The notes under the pieces are model-generated. The model ran no database searches, was not told where the DNA came from, and saw only the letters and a list, made by a program, of their open reading frames with translations. Below are positions 1 through 10,394 of a DNA stretch of 64,000 nt, in pieces (within the stretch, counting starts at the first letter, position 1; each line of letters starts with the position of its first letter). The stretch is from Triatoma infestans (taxonomy: Eukaryota; Arthropoda; Insecta; Hemiptera; Reduviidae): assembly GCA_011037195.1 (NCBI GenBank), contig JAAEAF010000637.1:124001-188000 (forward strand), written 5' to 3'. A program made the translations under genes and the position numbers.

Positions 1-92
1 TTTATTGTCTCAGTGGGAAAATTAACCCTTAGGGTTTTTAGGTTGGTGTGGAAGTAAGTAGATTCCTACTCAACCTTTTTCAGTATGTGTAA

Positions 93-123
<31 letters not shown>

Positions 124-1780
124 CATTTAAATGGAGAGTTTTTGGCTGGTACGGTTTTAGCCTATTAATTAAGAAATGCTGATAAGTTTGTGGACGTTAC
201 AACAACCAAACATGAGCTCCTAATAAGCGAGGCGTCTAGGTTATAGTATAAAGCTCTATCTCTTTATATATGTATATACGAGCAAACTAGCGATGAATAT
301 TTGGTGTGTGTATGTTATAACGAGTCATAGTGGTAAAAGGTAAAGCGAGGCTGGTCAAACCCCATCTAATTTAGCTGAAACAGTGCTTACTCCGTTTATA
401 CATACTAGCTAGCAGCATTCAACCGACCAAAGAGCCAAGCGAGCAGCCAAACCATGCAAACTTACTGGGGAACTCTTGCATCTCTATCACGCGCAATAAT
501 GCTGCTCTCTCTCTCTCTATGTATATGTTCTTTATGTGTATGTATGTGTATTTGTAGGGCAATTCTATATATATATATGTATATGAAGGCTAATGGCCTC
601 CAACATTCCATACAACCTCCACCGCTAACACATCATGCCCCCCCATACTCCGGGTCCCCAAAACAGCACCCTCCCCCTTTACATCCACCCTATTCCCATA
701 CATACTATCTACTTAACATGATTTCCCTAGTGGAAAATGCTAAAACCAACAGAAATTCTAGCCAGAAAAGTGAGATGTAAAAAGAATAGAATAAAAAAAA
801 AATAAAAAATAAAAAAAATAAAAATAAAAACAATATGTAACATATTTTCTTGAAAGCATGTAATTTTCCACTGCTACCGCTTAAACTCCCATACCATTTT
901 CACAGATGCGCTTAATACTTACACTATTCATACACTTTTCTTTCTTTGAATACATTGTAAAAACTGGTAAAATTGTTATTGTAAGCTTGGTAAAGTTTAA
1001 AACAGAATATTATCAAGGGAGTATGTAGTCTCTTCTAGTCTCTAGACAAATACTCTTGTTTTAATGCGTCATTAAAGAAAATGGAAATTTACTGAATTAA
1101 TAACAAGTAGTAAAAAATATTATGTTAATATGCAACAAAATTGCAATATTGTTTTCGTAGCGTCAGTTTAAGAATAATAACTGGAGGCTGGAATTCTTCA
1201 AGGCAGTTGCCGTTTAGCCAAGACTTCATTGTTTACGCTGCTAATACACATCCAACACATCCTATCGCCTCAATTTCCACTTATCCAGATGACATACCCA
1301 TACAGTCTCCACATATTGATCTTGTTTAAGTTCACTGGCACTTGCAAACACACCTTACCCTTATTTGAGAATTGTTTTGTCAAATGGAAAAAATCAAAGT
1401 AAAATGTTCAAAAAATGACGAAAATATAACTTGCATCCTTATATAAATCATTTTTCCCACCTTTATACTTATATAAGATTGCACTTTCTTGCACAAATTC
1501 AACAGGAAAATTTGTACCCTACACTGACTAGCGACTATCATGAAATCTGCACACAACACTCAAATTAACTAGTTTTTTTTTTTTTAAACTTAAAATTTGT
1601 ATTAAATGTTTAGTTAGTCTTCAATATTATATGAATAGGACAATATAAATGTAATAAATCGCTTCTTTTTTTTTTTTTTTTTTTTTAAAGCATCATTCCT
1701 CCCTCCCCGAAAACTACATAAATGAATTTTGTCGGAAAAAGTTTCAAACAGAATTTATAGATCTTTGTGTGTGTATAGTT
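1..1780. other. AT-rich stretch without a recognisable gene
   Basis: No coding signal or known repeat was recognised. The region contains a (TA)n microsatellite at about 96-123, CT and TA runs at 502-585, an A-rich tract at 781-835 and T tracts at 1572-1585 and 1666-1686. Short open frames here (454-780, 1141-1329) have low-complexity or pyrimidine-rich composition and no motif. It may be intergenic or intronic DNA. Confidence 0.5.
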
Positions 1781-2050
1781 GTCCTCCCGCGTTGGTCTAG
1801 TGGCTAGCGCACTCGCCTTTCGTGCAAGAACTCAGGGTTCAATTCCCGTGAGGGCAAAGTTCGGTGTTTGCCCAGCATCATGACAAAAAATGAGAAGCTA
1901 CAGTTAGTAGCGCCCTAGGTAGCGAAGGCCCAAACTAAACGGCGTGGGAACTGCGGCGTGCTTACCACACCCCCCCCCCCATATTCAAATCGCCGTCTGG
2001 CAAGCCTTGGCCATTCATGGACTGTTGCGCTTTAGGTTTTTTTTTTTTTA
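1781..2050 (+). mobile_element. SINE A copy 1, tRNA-Glu-derived
   Basis: The head resembles a tRNA-Glu gene. Its A-box region reads GGTCTAGTGGCTAG at 1794-1807 and its B box reads GGTTCAATTCC at 1836-1846. In the 57.9-kb copy the anticodon arm folds as a 5-bp stem with loop CTTTCGT, giving anticodon TTC. A family-specific body of about 190 bp follows and ends in a T-rich tract. Three more copies lie in this window (10.4, 28.5 and 57.9 kb). Such elements are transcribed by RNA polymerase III from the internal boxes and moved by a LINE. This copy seems full length. Confidence 0.85.
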
Positions 2051-2051
2051 T

Positions 2052-2180
2052 ATAGTATAGTTAGTATACAAAATTTAATGAAATCAATCGGTGTAACGAT
2101 GAAAAAAAATCGAACGAAACCGAAAAAACGATTCATTTACGTAGGTTTTCTTCAAATTTAGAATGTAGGAATTTATTTGA
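2052..2180 (-). repeat. Family I fragment (terminal part)
   Basis: The stretch matches the end of family I seen at 34.4, 48.5 and 49.5 kb. The shared order is a 'tagtttgtgtacaaaatt'-type segment, then a segment ending in 'atcggtgt', then an A-rich run. It lies directly after SINE A copy 1, so the SINE may have landed in or beside it. Confidence 0.6.
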
Positions 2181-2602
2181 TTACTATTTTCTTTTTTTGT
2201 TGGGCGGGAGGTCGCGCATCAACTACTGTGGTTATTAGAGCTCCCCCCCCCAATCATGTTTGCTTTGTCTTACTATAGCCGCTCGATCTGGGATGTCACA
2301 TGCTGCTAACCTGAAACGCTTCTTACATAACACCTCGCTGAACAAGGCAAGGTAGAGCCATAGATTCTTGGAACTTTGTCCACACGTCCCCACTTATATC
2401 ATCAATTTAGTCGACGAGAGAGGGGGAGTGTAGTTTTATTGTTGTACCATCCCTTTAATTACCACAAGTAATTTGTGTAAAATCTGCGACGATTACAAAT
2501 ACTTTGGGTACCATGTTGCATAAAATAATTTCATATTTATATCATAATGTACACTTTAGCTACATAATCTATTCTGACGAGGTTATTTACTGTAAAACTA
2601 GT

Positions 2603-2877
2603 GTGGATATGGAGTATTTTCAACAAATGTTCCTGCACCCTCTGAAATGAACTAATCCTTAAATGAACTTAAACCTAATGAGGTTGAAATACTTAATATT
2701 TCATTTGATTAATATTATATTATGGATATGGAGTAGATTATGGATATGGAGTTGTGGATATGGAGTATTTTCAACAAATGTTCCTGCACCCTCTGAAATG
2801 GACTAATCCTTAAATGAACTTAAACCTAATGAGGTTGAAATACTTAATATTTCATTTGATTAATATTATATTATGGA
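2603..2877. repeat. Tandem duplication of a 124-bp segment
   Basis: Two copies (2603-2726 and 2754-2877) are almost identical. I see one difference: GAAATGAACT in the first against GAAATGGACT in the second. They are joined by a 27-bp spacer that itself repeats TATGGAGT-type sequence. The near identity points to a recent duplication. The second copy abuts the LINE remnant that follows. Confidence 0.9.
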
Positions 2878-2879
2878 GC

Positions 2880-3816
2880 ATAATATATTCATATCCCTCG
2901 ATAGGACGGGCGGGAGTGGTTGGTCCAAGGATCAAGCAATCGGAACCCATGGCTAATTTTCCCAGCATCTTCCAGGCGGAGATATACGCTATCGGAAGAT
3001 GCGTACAATTTAACCTCGATAGGGGATATTGGAACCAAGAGATTGTAATCCTTTCCGATAGTCAAGCAGCCATTAGATCATTGAGTGCCCATCAAAATGG
3101 TCTGGGAATGACGAGATAAACTTAATAACCTAGGCAAGAGGAACAAGCTTACCTTATGGTGGGTGCCGGAGCATGTTGGCATTGAAGGGAATGAGATGGC
3201 CGATGCCCTGGCCAAGTTAGGCGCTAGGACCCCGCTCCTAGAGCCGGAACCTATTTGTGGGGTTAGCGACCAGTTTCTGTTGGAGGAACTTAGGAAGGAA
3301 GAGGAGACGAGGAGATCTCAACTCTGGTACTCCCTCCCCGATTAGCGGCAGGCTAAGATCTGCTTGGGAAATTATAACCAACGGAGATCGGAGGCCTGCA
3401 TCGGATTTTTGCAAGAACAAGCTCCGCGTTCATACGGGTTTCCTCATGGGGCATTGCCGACTTAGAGGACCCCTGGTGAAGCTGGGTTTGGAAAGTGACA
3501 GCTCATGCAGATTCTGTGGGGAGCTGGAGAAAACTCCACTACATCTCCTAACAGACTGTGAGGCTACCACTCAGAGAAGATTCAAGAACCTGGGTAGCTA
3601 CCAGGTGGAGGAGGGGGATATACCCTCTCTAGAGCCCGTCAGGGTATTGGGATTGCCAATATGGGATTCATCCCATTGGGATTCACCTAATGGAGGTTTT
3701 GTAGAACGGATGTTCAGAGGACATCTGTTCGGGTGTTGTGGGCAATAGCCTGCGGCACCCAGAGGGCATGGCACAATAGATCGAAACGAGTCGCGGTGCA
3801 TTGGCACCCCCCTTCA
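2880..3816 (+). pseudogene. LINE ORF2 3' end (RNase H and C-terminal zinc knuckle), frameshifted
   Basis: This is the C-terminal end of a non-LTR retrotransposon polyprotein. RNase H signatures are FQAEIYAI and ILSDSQAAI (frame of 2814-3119) and WWVPEHVGIEGNEMADALAKLG (frame of 3163-3345, about 3157-3222). A later frame (3257-3748) holds the C-terminal part GHCRLRG...CRFCG...HLL..C. The reading frame therefore shifts at least twice and has an internal stop near 3117. The first RNase H aspartate (DGS) is missing because the copy is truncated at about 2880. The 3' part contains GCACAATAGATC, a motif also found in the LINE at 11.8 kb and in SINE B. The copy is inactive. Confidence 0.85.
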
Positions 3817-3834
3817 AAAAAAATTATATTCATA

Positions 3835-4202
3835 TAATAAATTAAAATATTATTTTAGAGGAAATCATAACCCTTTACAGTTTAAATTAATTTTTATCGG
3901 AGTAATGTTACAAATAAAAGTTGTATAGCTTTGTAAGAGGATGGTAGGTATGCCAAGTTTGAAGAAAATCGTGAGAGCCGTTCTTGAGAAAATCGAAAAA
4001 TCTGAAATATCCAATCAATAATGTAGTACCCTGCAATTTTCCGTTACATGCGCGTACACACACACACACAGACACACAGCAATGTCTAACAAACAAACAC
4101 TTTATCAGACGCAAGGGGTCTCAAAACATGTATTTACGTTAGAAATCGAAAATTTGACATGATTGTATTATTTCCTCTTACCAACAGGAAGTGAAAGTAA
4201 AA
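3835..4202 (-). repeat. Family I copy, partial
   Basis: The order of segments matches other family I copies on the minus strand. These are 'aaataaaagttgta', 'tttgaagaaaatcg', an embedded CA microsatellite at about 4054-4080, 'ctcaaaacatgtattt', 'gaaaatttgaca' and the terminal TTTCCTCTTACC hairpin region at about 4170-4195. It has no coding capacity. Confidence 0.75.
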
Positions 4203-4860
4203 AAGATTGTTTTCCTTGCAAATTTTCCATGAACAGAACAACTTTTCAAAGACGATTACTGCAAAAAATAGTTTGGCAAATATTTCAACATAAAAATATA
4301 GTAATATCTATTATTTAAAGCGTGTTTCTGTTTACCTATCCATGTGTTTCTGCCCCAGACTAAGGCGGATAGCAAATATATTTACTATATTATCATATAA
4401 ATCCATGTAAGCCTAGAAATCGTACGATTAGTTTTAAATTTAAATTTGTATAACGTTAACAATATACCTCACAGAACACACTTTGGCTAGTTTATAGCTA
4501 ACTTATACTTGAAGTTGATGGTTATAGCATATCTACTACGAGGAAAGGAGCACGCTGCAGACTAATCGATTGCTGGCCAGTTCTTTACTAATTTATGAGG
4601 TGACCAGTGTTCAGTACCACTGCCTCTCGTCTTTATGGAATCTGAATTATTCTAGCAAGTGAATTTTAGTAATAATAATAATAATAATGTTTTATAATAG
4701 AATTGATACAGTATCCATAATTAAGTTTAGACCATGGTCCGTCTGCCAAGTTGGATGGTCAATATGTATCATTAGCAAAAATCCTTTTTGAAAACCCCCC
4801 GAAGCTGGCAGAATTCCCCTCTGTTTGGACCTAGCCTGGATTCGCTGATTCCAGCACTAC
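4203..4860. other. Unassigned AT-rich DNA
   Basis: No gene or repeat was recognised. There is a short (AAT)n microsatellite at 4670-4687. Confidence 0.4.
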
Positions 4861-5285
4861 ATCAGGCTAGAGTCCTCCTAGGGGTTCCACCTTTTCTGTT
4901 CCTCCAGGTACTTCTTCTTTTTAACGAGAATTTCCCTAGCGTATCTCACTATCACATTCCAGAGAGACTGCTGTCCAATCACCGCCTCTAGGTCCCTCCT
5001 CAAACGCTGCCATCGGTCACATGCAAAAAAGGTGTGCGAGGCAGCATCCCTACTCCCCGAGCAGTAGAGGCACTCCTCTACCTCAGCCTTCCCCATCCTC
5101 TTCAGGTACGCCTTGAAATACCCAAACCAGTTCAGAAGTTGCATGAGGTAGGAGTCTACTTCCCCGTGCGCTTTCCTCTACTCTCTTGATTAGCCTGGCA
5201 GTCAATCGACCCTGCTGATCGTCCTCTCAGGTATCAGGAGGCCTGATAGTTCCAGAAGGTTCGATTTCTCTCTACTCTGGAGAAA
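4860..5285 (-). pseudogene. R1-like LINE ORF2 C-terminus
   Basis: The minus-strand frame 5144-4878 reads ...SYLMQLLNWFGYFKAYL..., then C-x2-C...HTFFACDRW, then ...EEILVKKKK. This is the typical tail of R1-clade ORF2 proteins, with a 'tQlltGHG.F..YL', CxxC and HtfF.C.rW arrangement. Upstream sequence to about 5280 continues the match (GRLTARLIKRVEESARG) with one stop codon. Only the last 120 residues or so remain. No RT domain is present, so the copy is dead. Family placement is by eye. Confidence 0.75.
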
Positions 5286-5492
5286 GTTTCATTAACAAAA
5301 ATAATAATAATATATTTTATTATAATAAAAACTAGCGAATTAGTAAATCAAAATTATAATGTTAAATAAGAAATTGCTAAACAGAAATTAAGGCAAACGC
5401 AAAAAAATAATAACATAAAACTGAATAAAACTAATATTAGCTCATAATAAACTCAATATTAATTGAAATTAAATTCACTGATTAGAAATTTT
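5286..5492. other. AT-rich spacer
   Basis: A-rich sequence with TAA/AAT runs, possibly the 3' tail or UTR of the minus-strand LINE that follows. Nothing else was recognised. Confidence 0.35.
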
Positions 5493-5925
5493 CTATAAGA
5501 GAGAGCAGAGATAGCGAATAGATATAAAAGATTCCAATTTAGAAATAGTAACACCCCTGTTCATAGACAAATGCCTAAAACCGAAGAATCGTGAGCGGAA
5601 AGGGGATAAAATAGGACATTCACATAGAAAATGAAAAACTCCTTCATATGTACCCAAATTACATAGTGAGCAATGGTAATTATAATCCTGCCTCCATGGT
5701 TGATAATTAAGTCTCAATATTTCGGTTTTCAGTTTAAAAATGACGCTTGATTTATTCAAGTTAAACTGATTGATGTAATACACATTGTGGTCAAGCTGTT
5801 TGAAAATGATATGATAACGAACGGTTGATATATGAGTTAAAAATCTGGTACTTTGACCTGATTTAATACTATCCCAGATTGATTTTGCAACAGCTTTGCT
5901 ACTGTACCAATTGAATTTTATTTAT
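5493..5925 (-). pseudogene. Jockey-like LINE ORF2 C-terminal fragment
   Basis: An open minus-strand frame without an ATG runs from about 5925 to the stop at 5493. It includes WYSSKAVAKSIWDSIKSG, FLTHISTVRYHIIFKQLDHN, LKTEILRLNYQPW and the zinc-knuckle-like CSLCNLG...FHFLCECP. This is the tail found downstream of the RT in many insect Jockey-type and related LINEs. The annotated ATG at 5783 is only an internal methionine. The fragment is 5'-truncated and has no RT domain. Confidence 0.75.
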
Positions 5926-6425
5926 TGTAATGGTATTAGCAAATAGTACTTGACGGTGATGAAAATTATGTGGAAATACAGAACATAGAACTGGTGCTAT
6001 AAACAGTTTATATTTTGATGTACTTTGTGAGGAGAAAAGAATATATTGAGGTTAGAGAGATCGAGCTAAGAGTGATGATGTTGGTGATGAACATAAAATT
6101 GTTAGCTTTGGCTGATGTGAGTCGAACATCTTCAAGAACACTTTCTTGTTCTGATAGTCGATTAGCTCTATTGTCGCTAACTTGGAGAAAACTCACTGGC
6201 CTCTAAATTAGGTATGAATATATCTGTGCTTTGGCCAGATAGTGAAATGAAACAGGCGAATGCTTTTGGAGTTTCAATAAAAATTTGAAAATTATTTTGT
6301 TATCGATTCACAATAAGCGCTTAAATTGCTAGGCTGCTGTTTTGTTGATGGCAGCTTGTTTAGATTTTTTCAAATTTTGGTTTAGTTTTTCAATATTGAT
6401 ACACATTCAAGGTTGGTCTTACGAC
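5926..6425. other. Unassigned
   Basis: Open frames on both strands overlap at 6008-6206, but neither has a recognisable motif and each is only about 62 codons. I see no supported gene. Confidence 0.35.
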
Positions 6426-6429
6426 TTGT

Positions 6430-7302
6430 AAGATTTTTAAGCGTTGATCTTGCTACCGGCTTTTTAATCCTATGTCTCCTAAAAATCCTGGGTGTAAAAT
6501 TTGTAGCCCAATTGCCCAGTACGATACACTGCTAATCAGCTGTTCGAGAATATTTGGTGAGCATAACCTCAAATGTATTCAGTTAACAATGGCGAGTCCA
6601 CTCGAGCATTGCACCTCGGAAGAACAGGGCTCAGTGATTGAATTTTTTGTTACAGAGGGTATCAGAGGTAGTGAAATCAACGAAACAATGTTGGAAGTAT
6701 ACGGGAATAATTATTTTGAACCGTTCGAACGTTTACAAAAAAATGAGTAGAACATTTTAAAAATGGCCGTGTAATTGTCTGATGAGCAACGAAATGGCCG
6801 ACTTGTTGAAATAGCATCTCCCACCCTCGAATCATCCCGAACCCTCGAACAACAACCTATTACTGTTGAACTGATAGCTGAAGAAGTGGACGTGAGTGTT
6901 GGAACTGTCCATAACATTATTCAGAATAAGTCGCAGTACAAGAAAACTTGTGCGAGACAGGTTCCAAGACACTTACGGGCACCTATAAAGAAAGTGGGGT
7001 GGGAGATACTTCCCCATCCCTCCTACACCCCAATCTCGTTCCATCGGACTTCTATTTGTTTGGGCCCTTTAAAGAGGCTCTATGTAGGTAACATTTTCAA
7101 TCCAATGAAGAAGTTGAAAATCAGGTGCAAATGTGGCTTCGAATTCAGAGGCATACCTAAGTTAGAAGAACGATGGGACCAGTATATAAATGTTGCTGGG
7201 AACTATGTTGAAAAGTAGCCAAAGTTTTTGTATTAATTAAATAAATCGTTTTTATTTTAACTACAGCGATTTATCTCATTACTTATTGAATGAACCTCGT
7301 CT
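6430..7302 (+). pseudogene. Mariner (Tc1/mariner) transposase remnant, copy 1
   Basis: The frame from the ATG at 6590 gives the helix-turn-helix N-terminus (SEEQGSVIEFFVTEGIRGSEI). After a frameshift near 6750 comes the second HTH (ITVELIAEEVDVSVGTVHNII, 6859-6921), then the start of the linker (KKTCARQVPRHL). The protein jumps straight to WEILPHPSY, so about 150 residues carrying the first two catalytic aspartates are deleted. The third catalytic region survives in another frame (LVPSDFYLFGP, about 7036-7069, Asp codon 7047-7049). The frame ends with ERWDQYINVAGNYVEK. A terminal inverted repeat lies at 7263-7302 and matches copy 2 at 20.1 kb in inverse orientation. I could not find the 5' TIR. 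Confidence 0.88.
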
Positions 7303-8010
7303 TGGCAACTTTTACTGCCCATCTTCAACTGTCTGTGTACATTGTAAGTTTGCTTCAGAAGAATATTTAAGAGAATGCCTGATAATATCGGAACTAATAA
7401 ATTTCTAGGCAAACCTAATAATCTGAAATAGGTTAATGTATTTCTTTAAGAAATTAGAACTATTGACCGACCACACTAGAACTGACTCATTCTTCAACTA
7501 ATTTCTTTAAAAAAAAAATGCATTTTAACTATTTATTAATATTTGAATAGTTTGAACCATAAAACAGCAACTATTGTTTGAAAACCTTATTACAAAATTT
7601 CTTTTTAATGGCGGCAATGATTTATGTGGCATCCAGTAAAACACGCGAAAAGCTTCCATGTACATAGAATATTAAAAGTCATGTATTTTTTTTTTCTATT
7701 TCTAATTTGAACATGTTAAAACACTGATTTTTATTTATTACTATTTGAAAACATTTATTTAAAAAAAAAACACATATGAATACGATATTAATATTGATAA
7801 CAGTAAACTGATAACAACCAATAATGGGGAAAAGCTCTGGGCTGAAATTTAATTATTACGAAAACATGAATAATTACAATAAATGAACAAGTAAACCTAT
7901 TTAGTGTGGATAGAGGGGATAATGATGCACGTTATCTATACTTTCCGGTCGTAACTAGAAATTACTGCTATAAATATTGCAAGCCGTTTTTACTGTTGTG
8001 TCTATGTATG

Positions 8011-8045
<35 letters not shown>

Positions 8046-8640
8046 ATGCGTGTGCGTGTGTTGCTAACCTTGCTAGAATCTTTACCCTGTTATATTACCT
8101 AATGTAATGTATGTATAAACTTCATTTTGTTAATGATCTTAAAAGGTTTAACTATTAACTATTTTATTACTTGGCAAGCAAAATTTTATTATTAATTTCA
8201 TATAAATATTGTTATGCAATAAAGATATTTAAATAATAAACTTCGTTTTTTTTTTCTCTCTTTCATTTATAATTTAATTTTGTAATAAAAAAAATATTAT
8301 AAATTGATTTAATTTTTCGAAATTTAATTAATGAATGTGCCCCAAGAAAATATACAGTAAAAACTAGATAATTCTACGATCATCACTAGGCCCAACACAT
8401 ACCTATATCACAAGGTCCCACTATATACTGGAGTTCTCAGGTAAATCTCTGAAATATAAATGATAGACTTAAATATCTATAATAGATCGGTGATTATCAA
8501 CATTTTTCAGATCGTGTTTCAAGCTATAACTGTTCCACGACACCGGCAATATTTCCACAATTGAATATATTATTATTATCATTATTTTTTTATACATTAA
8601 ATTAGCTGGCATCAATATATCATGTTTTAAAGAAAAAACT
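7303..8640. other. AT-rich DNA with a TG microsatellite
   Basis: No gene was recognised. A (TG)n array occupies 8013-8041, followed by a degenerate GTATGTATGCG tail. There are A or T tracts at 7508, 7687 and 8245. Confidence 0.45.
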
Positions 8641-8687
8641 TTATTGAAATAATTGTAATATCATATCAGTGCAATTCAAATTTATAT

Positions 8688-8870
8688 TGTTGTGGTGGTT
8701 GGTTCCGCAGAGCTGGAAAGCATCAGAAAAATTTTCCGTGGTAGCCTGCTTCATTTTGTGGTCATCGACCGGTTTCGGGCGTTCGCCCATCTTCAGGATG
8801 CGATTGTCAGACAGTGTGATAACACAGACTCGCACAAAGCAAATTCAGTTTATACACACAATTCAGTGAA
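8688..8870 (-). mobile_element. Family E element copy 1, hammerhead-bearing
   Basis: One arm of a short repeated element. It runs on the minus strand from a TGTATAAACTGAATTTGCTC-type end through a hammerhead core to ...GCAGGCTACCACGGAAAAT and then the GGAACCAACCACCACAAC end. Further copies are at 9.4, 21.9, 22.1, 46.3, 52.3 (degraded) and 59.6 kb. It has no ORF. The short open frames on both strands at 8641-8895 are by-products. Confidence 0.85.
8763..8800 (-). ncRNA. Hammerhead ribozyme motif (family E, intact core)
   Basis: Read on the minus strand, the motif has these parts. Stem I 3' strand is CATC (8797-8800). The core CTGAAGA follows (8790-8796). Stem II is GGGC-GAAC-GCCC. Core GAAA is followed by the self-complementary stem III ACCGGT (8768-8773). 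The cleavage triplet GTC ends at 8767, and stem I 5' strand is GATG (8763-8766). All invariant hammerhead bases are present, and the open helix is stem I (type I). Stem III is too short to close on one molecule, so a dimeric fold would be expected, as known for other short-stem-III hammerheads. Self-cleavage itself is inferred. Confidence 0.8.
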
Positions 8871-9045
8871 AAATAGTAGAAATAATAGAAAATAAGATTC
8901 ATAGTTAATATTAACATAAAGGAGTAAAAGAATGATGTTAGACTGACTATCGAGAAGGGAAACTACAAAAAATGTGATAGTAATAGAGGGTGAAGATAGT
9001 GTCCACACTACCTAACAGAAACAACACTTTAACTTTAGGATTTAA
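8871..9045. repeat. Family E fold-back arm A
   Basis: This segment is the inverse of 9695-9865. Shared landmarks include 'agaatgatgttaga', 'gaagggaaactacaaaaaatgtgatag' and the TTAACTTTAGG-type end, all seen reversed in the second copy. It directly adjoins family E copy 1, so arm and ribozyme unit probably belong to one element. Confidence 0.8.
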
Positions 9046-9334
9046 CTTGGGGTTTAACTTTAGGGTAAGATTCCATAACTCCCTGTCCCATCAATAATAC
9101 TTTGGTCCAACAACTTGCTAGTCAAACCTTACCTGACAATCCATCTCGACGCCTGAAGCGTCAGTGGCCCTGTGACCTTTTAAATTAACTCCAACGCCTT
9201 GAAGTAAACCACTGGGTATTTCCTTCTCATGTAAATCATGTCATGTAAACATTCAACACATTTGCTACAACATATTGTACAGTTGCAAATAAATTACTGA
9301 AAGAGGAAAGAAAAAAAAACAAAAAAAAAAAACT

Positions 9335-9428
9335 TAAGGGTTGTGCGTAATCCGGGATCGTGAACTCTCAGACCGATCACCGCTGTTGAAATACCGCCTG
9401 ACGGACACTTCCTTACATTCAACTATCC
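9335..9428. repeat. Family E fold-back arm B
   Basis: This segment is the inverse of 9607-9705. Both contain GGTTGTGCGTAATC, a 'gaactctcag' block, CCGATCACCGCTGTTGAAAT and a CCTTCCTTACATTCAAC-type end. Together with the loop holding family E copy 2 it forms a hairpin of about 370 bp. Confidence 0.85.
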
Positions 9429-9436
9429 ATCGCAAT

Positions 9437-9562
9437 TCAGTATGTATAAACTGAATTTGCTCTGTGCAAGTCTATCACACTGTATGACAAACACATCCTG
9501 AAGATGGGCGAACGTTCAAAACCACAAAATGAAGCAGGCTACCACGGAAAATTTCTCTGATA
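9437..9562 (+). mobile_element. Family E element copy 2, ribozyme damaged
   Basis: The plus-strand copy holds CTGAAGA at 9498-9504 and stem II (GGGC-GAAC-GTTC). After that the sequence runs into CAAAACCACAAAATGAAGC. The GAAACCGGTCGATG segment is therefore mutated and deleted, and the cleavage site is lost. It lies in the loop between arms B and B'. Confidence 0.8.
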
Positions 9563-9606
9563 AATTTATATTTTATAAAACCATATATAGTGATGGAATT
9601 TTGGAT

Positions 9607-9865
9607 GGATTGTTGAATGTAAGGAAGGGTTCGACAGGTAGTATTTCAACAGCGGTGATCGGACTGAGAGTTCAAGATCCCCGATTACGCACAACCCTAA
9701 GGTTAAAGTGTTGTTTTCTATTAGGTACCGTGGACACTATATTTCCCACTTCATTACTATCACATTTTTTGTAGTTTCCCTTCTTGATAGTCTAACATCA
9801 TTCTTTTACTCTTCTATATTAATATTAACTATAAATCTTATTTTCTATTATTTCTACTATTTCTA
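9607..9865. repeat. Family E fold-back arms B' and A'
   Basis: The segment 9607-9705 is inverse to 9335-9428, and 9695-9865 is inverse to 8871-9045. The two arms are contiguous here but separated by about 290 bp on the left side. That left spacer (9046-9334) has no counterpart on the right. Confidence 0.8.
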
Positions 9866-9883
9866 TTAACTATAAATCTTGTT

Positions 9884-9912
9884 TTGACGAGGTCGGAGTA
9901 GACCGAAATCAC
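9884..9912 (+). ncRNA. Hammerhead-like motif (core C3 changed)
   Basis: TTGACGA (9884-9890) is followed by a perfect 4-bp stem II, GGTC-GGAGTA-GACC (9891-9904), and GAAA (9905-9908). Only the first base of CTGANGA differs. The following TCAC does not give a clear cleavage triplet. It directly follows arm A', where family E would carry its ribozyme, so it may be a divergent relative. Confidence 0.5.
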
Positions 9913-10394
9913 TTGACAACCTTGGCAGAATCATTTATTTCTGATTCACTAGGAATTTTAAACTTTCATTTATACTGAACGATAAATCAATTTAGATCTG
10001 AATTATTTTAACTATTGTATTTAGAATGACGATATTAGCTAGTGTTTGATAAATTCTTTTATATTGTATACTCGTATATTGTTGTTTATGTTCTTTCAAT
10101 TATAATGTTTTTCTCCTTTATTTTATTTTTAATAAATTTAAATTTTATTTATATATTTAAACGATATCTTTACTGATTGATAAGAATGCTGTGTATGTAG
10201 CAACGCAATGTAGTTTTACTGCCGCGCTTTTGTTCTGAAGTGTATTCCTTCCTATAGTCAGACAAATGCTAATCATGAACAGGAATTAAATAACTAGGAC
10301 AATAGGACAAAGTGTCTTCAAGGATTCCTCGATTGCAATGATTCCATTTTTTAATAATTTTTGCTCTATTATATTAGAATTCTATTTTATTATC
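9913..10394. other. Unassigned AT-rich DNA
   Basis: No gene or repeat was recognised. Confidence 0.35.

Noticed and set aside
1781..1855. Functional tRNA-Glu gene
   Set aside because: It lacks a paired acceptor stem, is followed by a repeated body and T tract, and recurs four times; it is a SINE head.
5040..5075. Host zinc-finger gene at the CxxC motif
   Set aside because: The surrounding residues match the R1-type LINE C-terminus, including HTFFACDRW.
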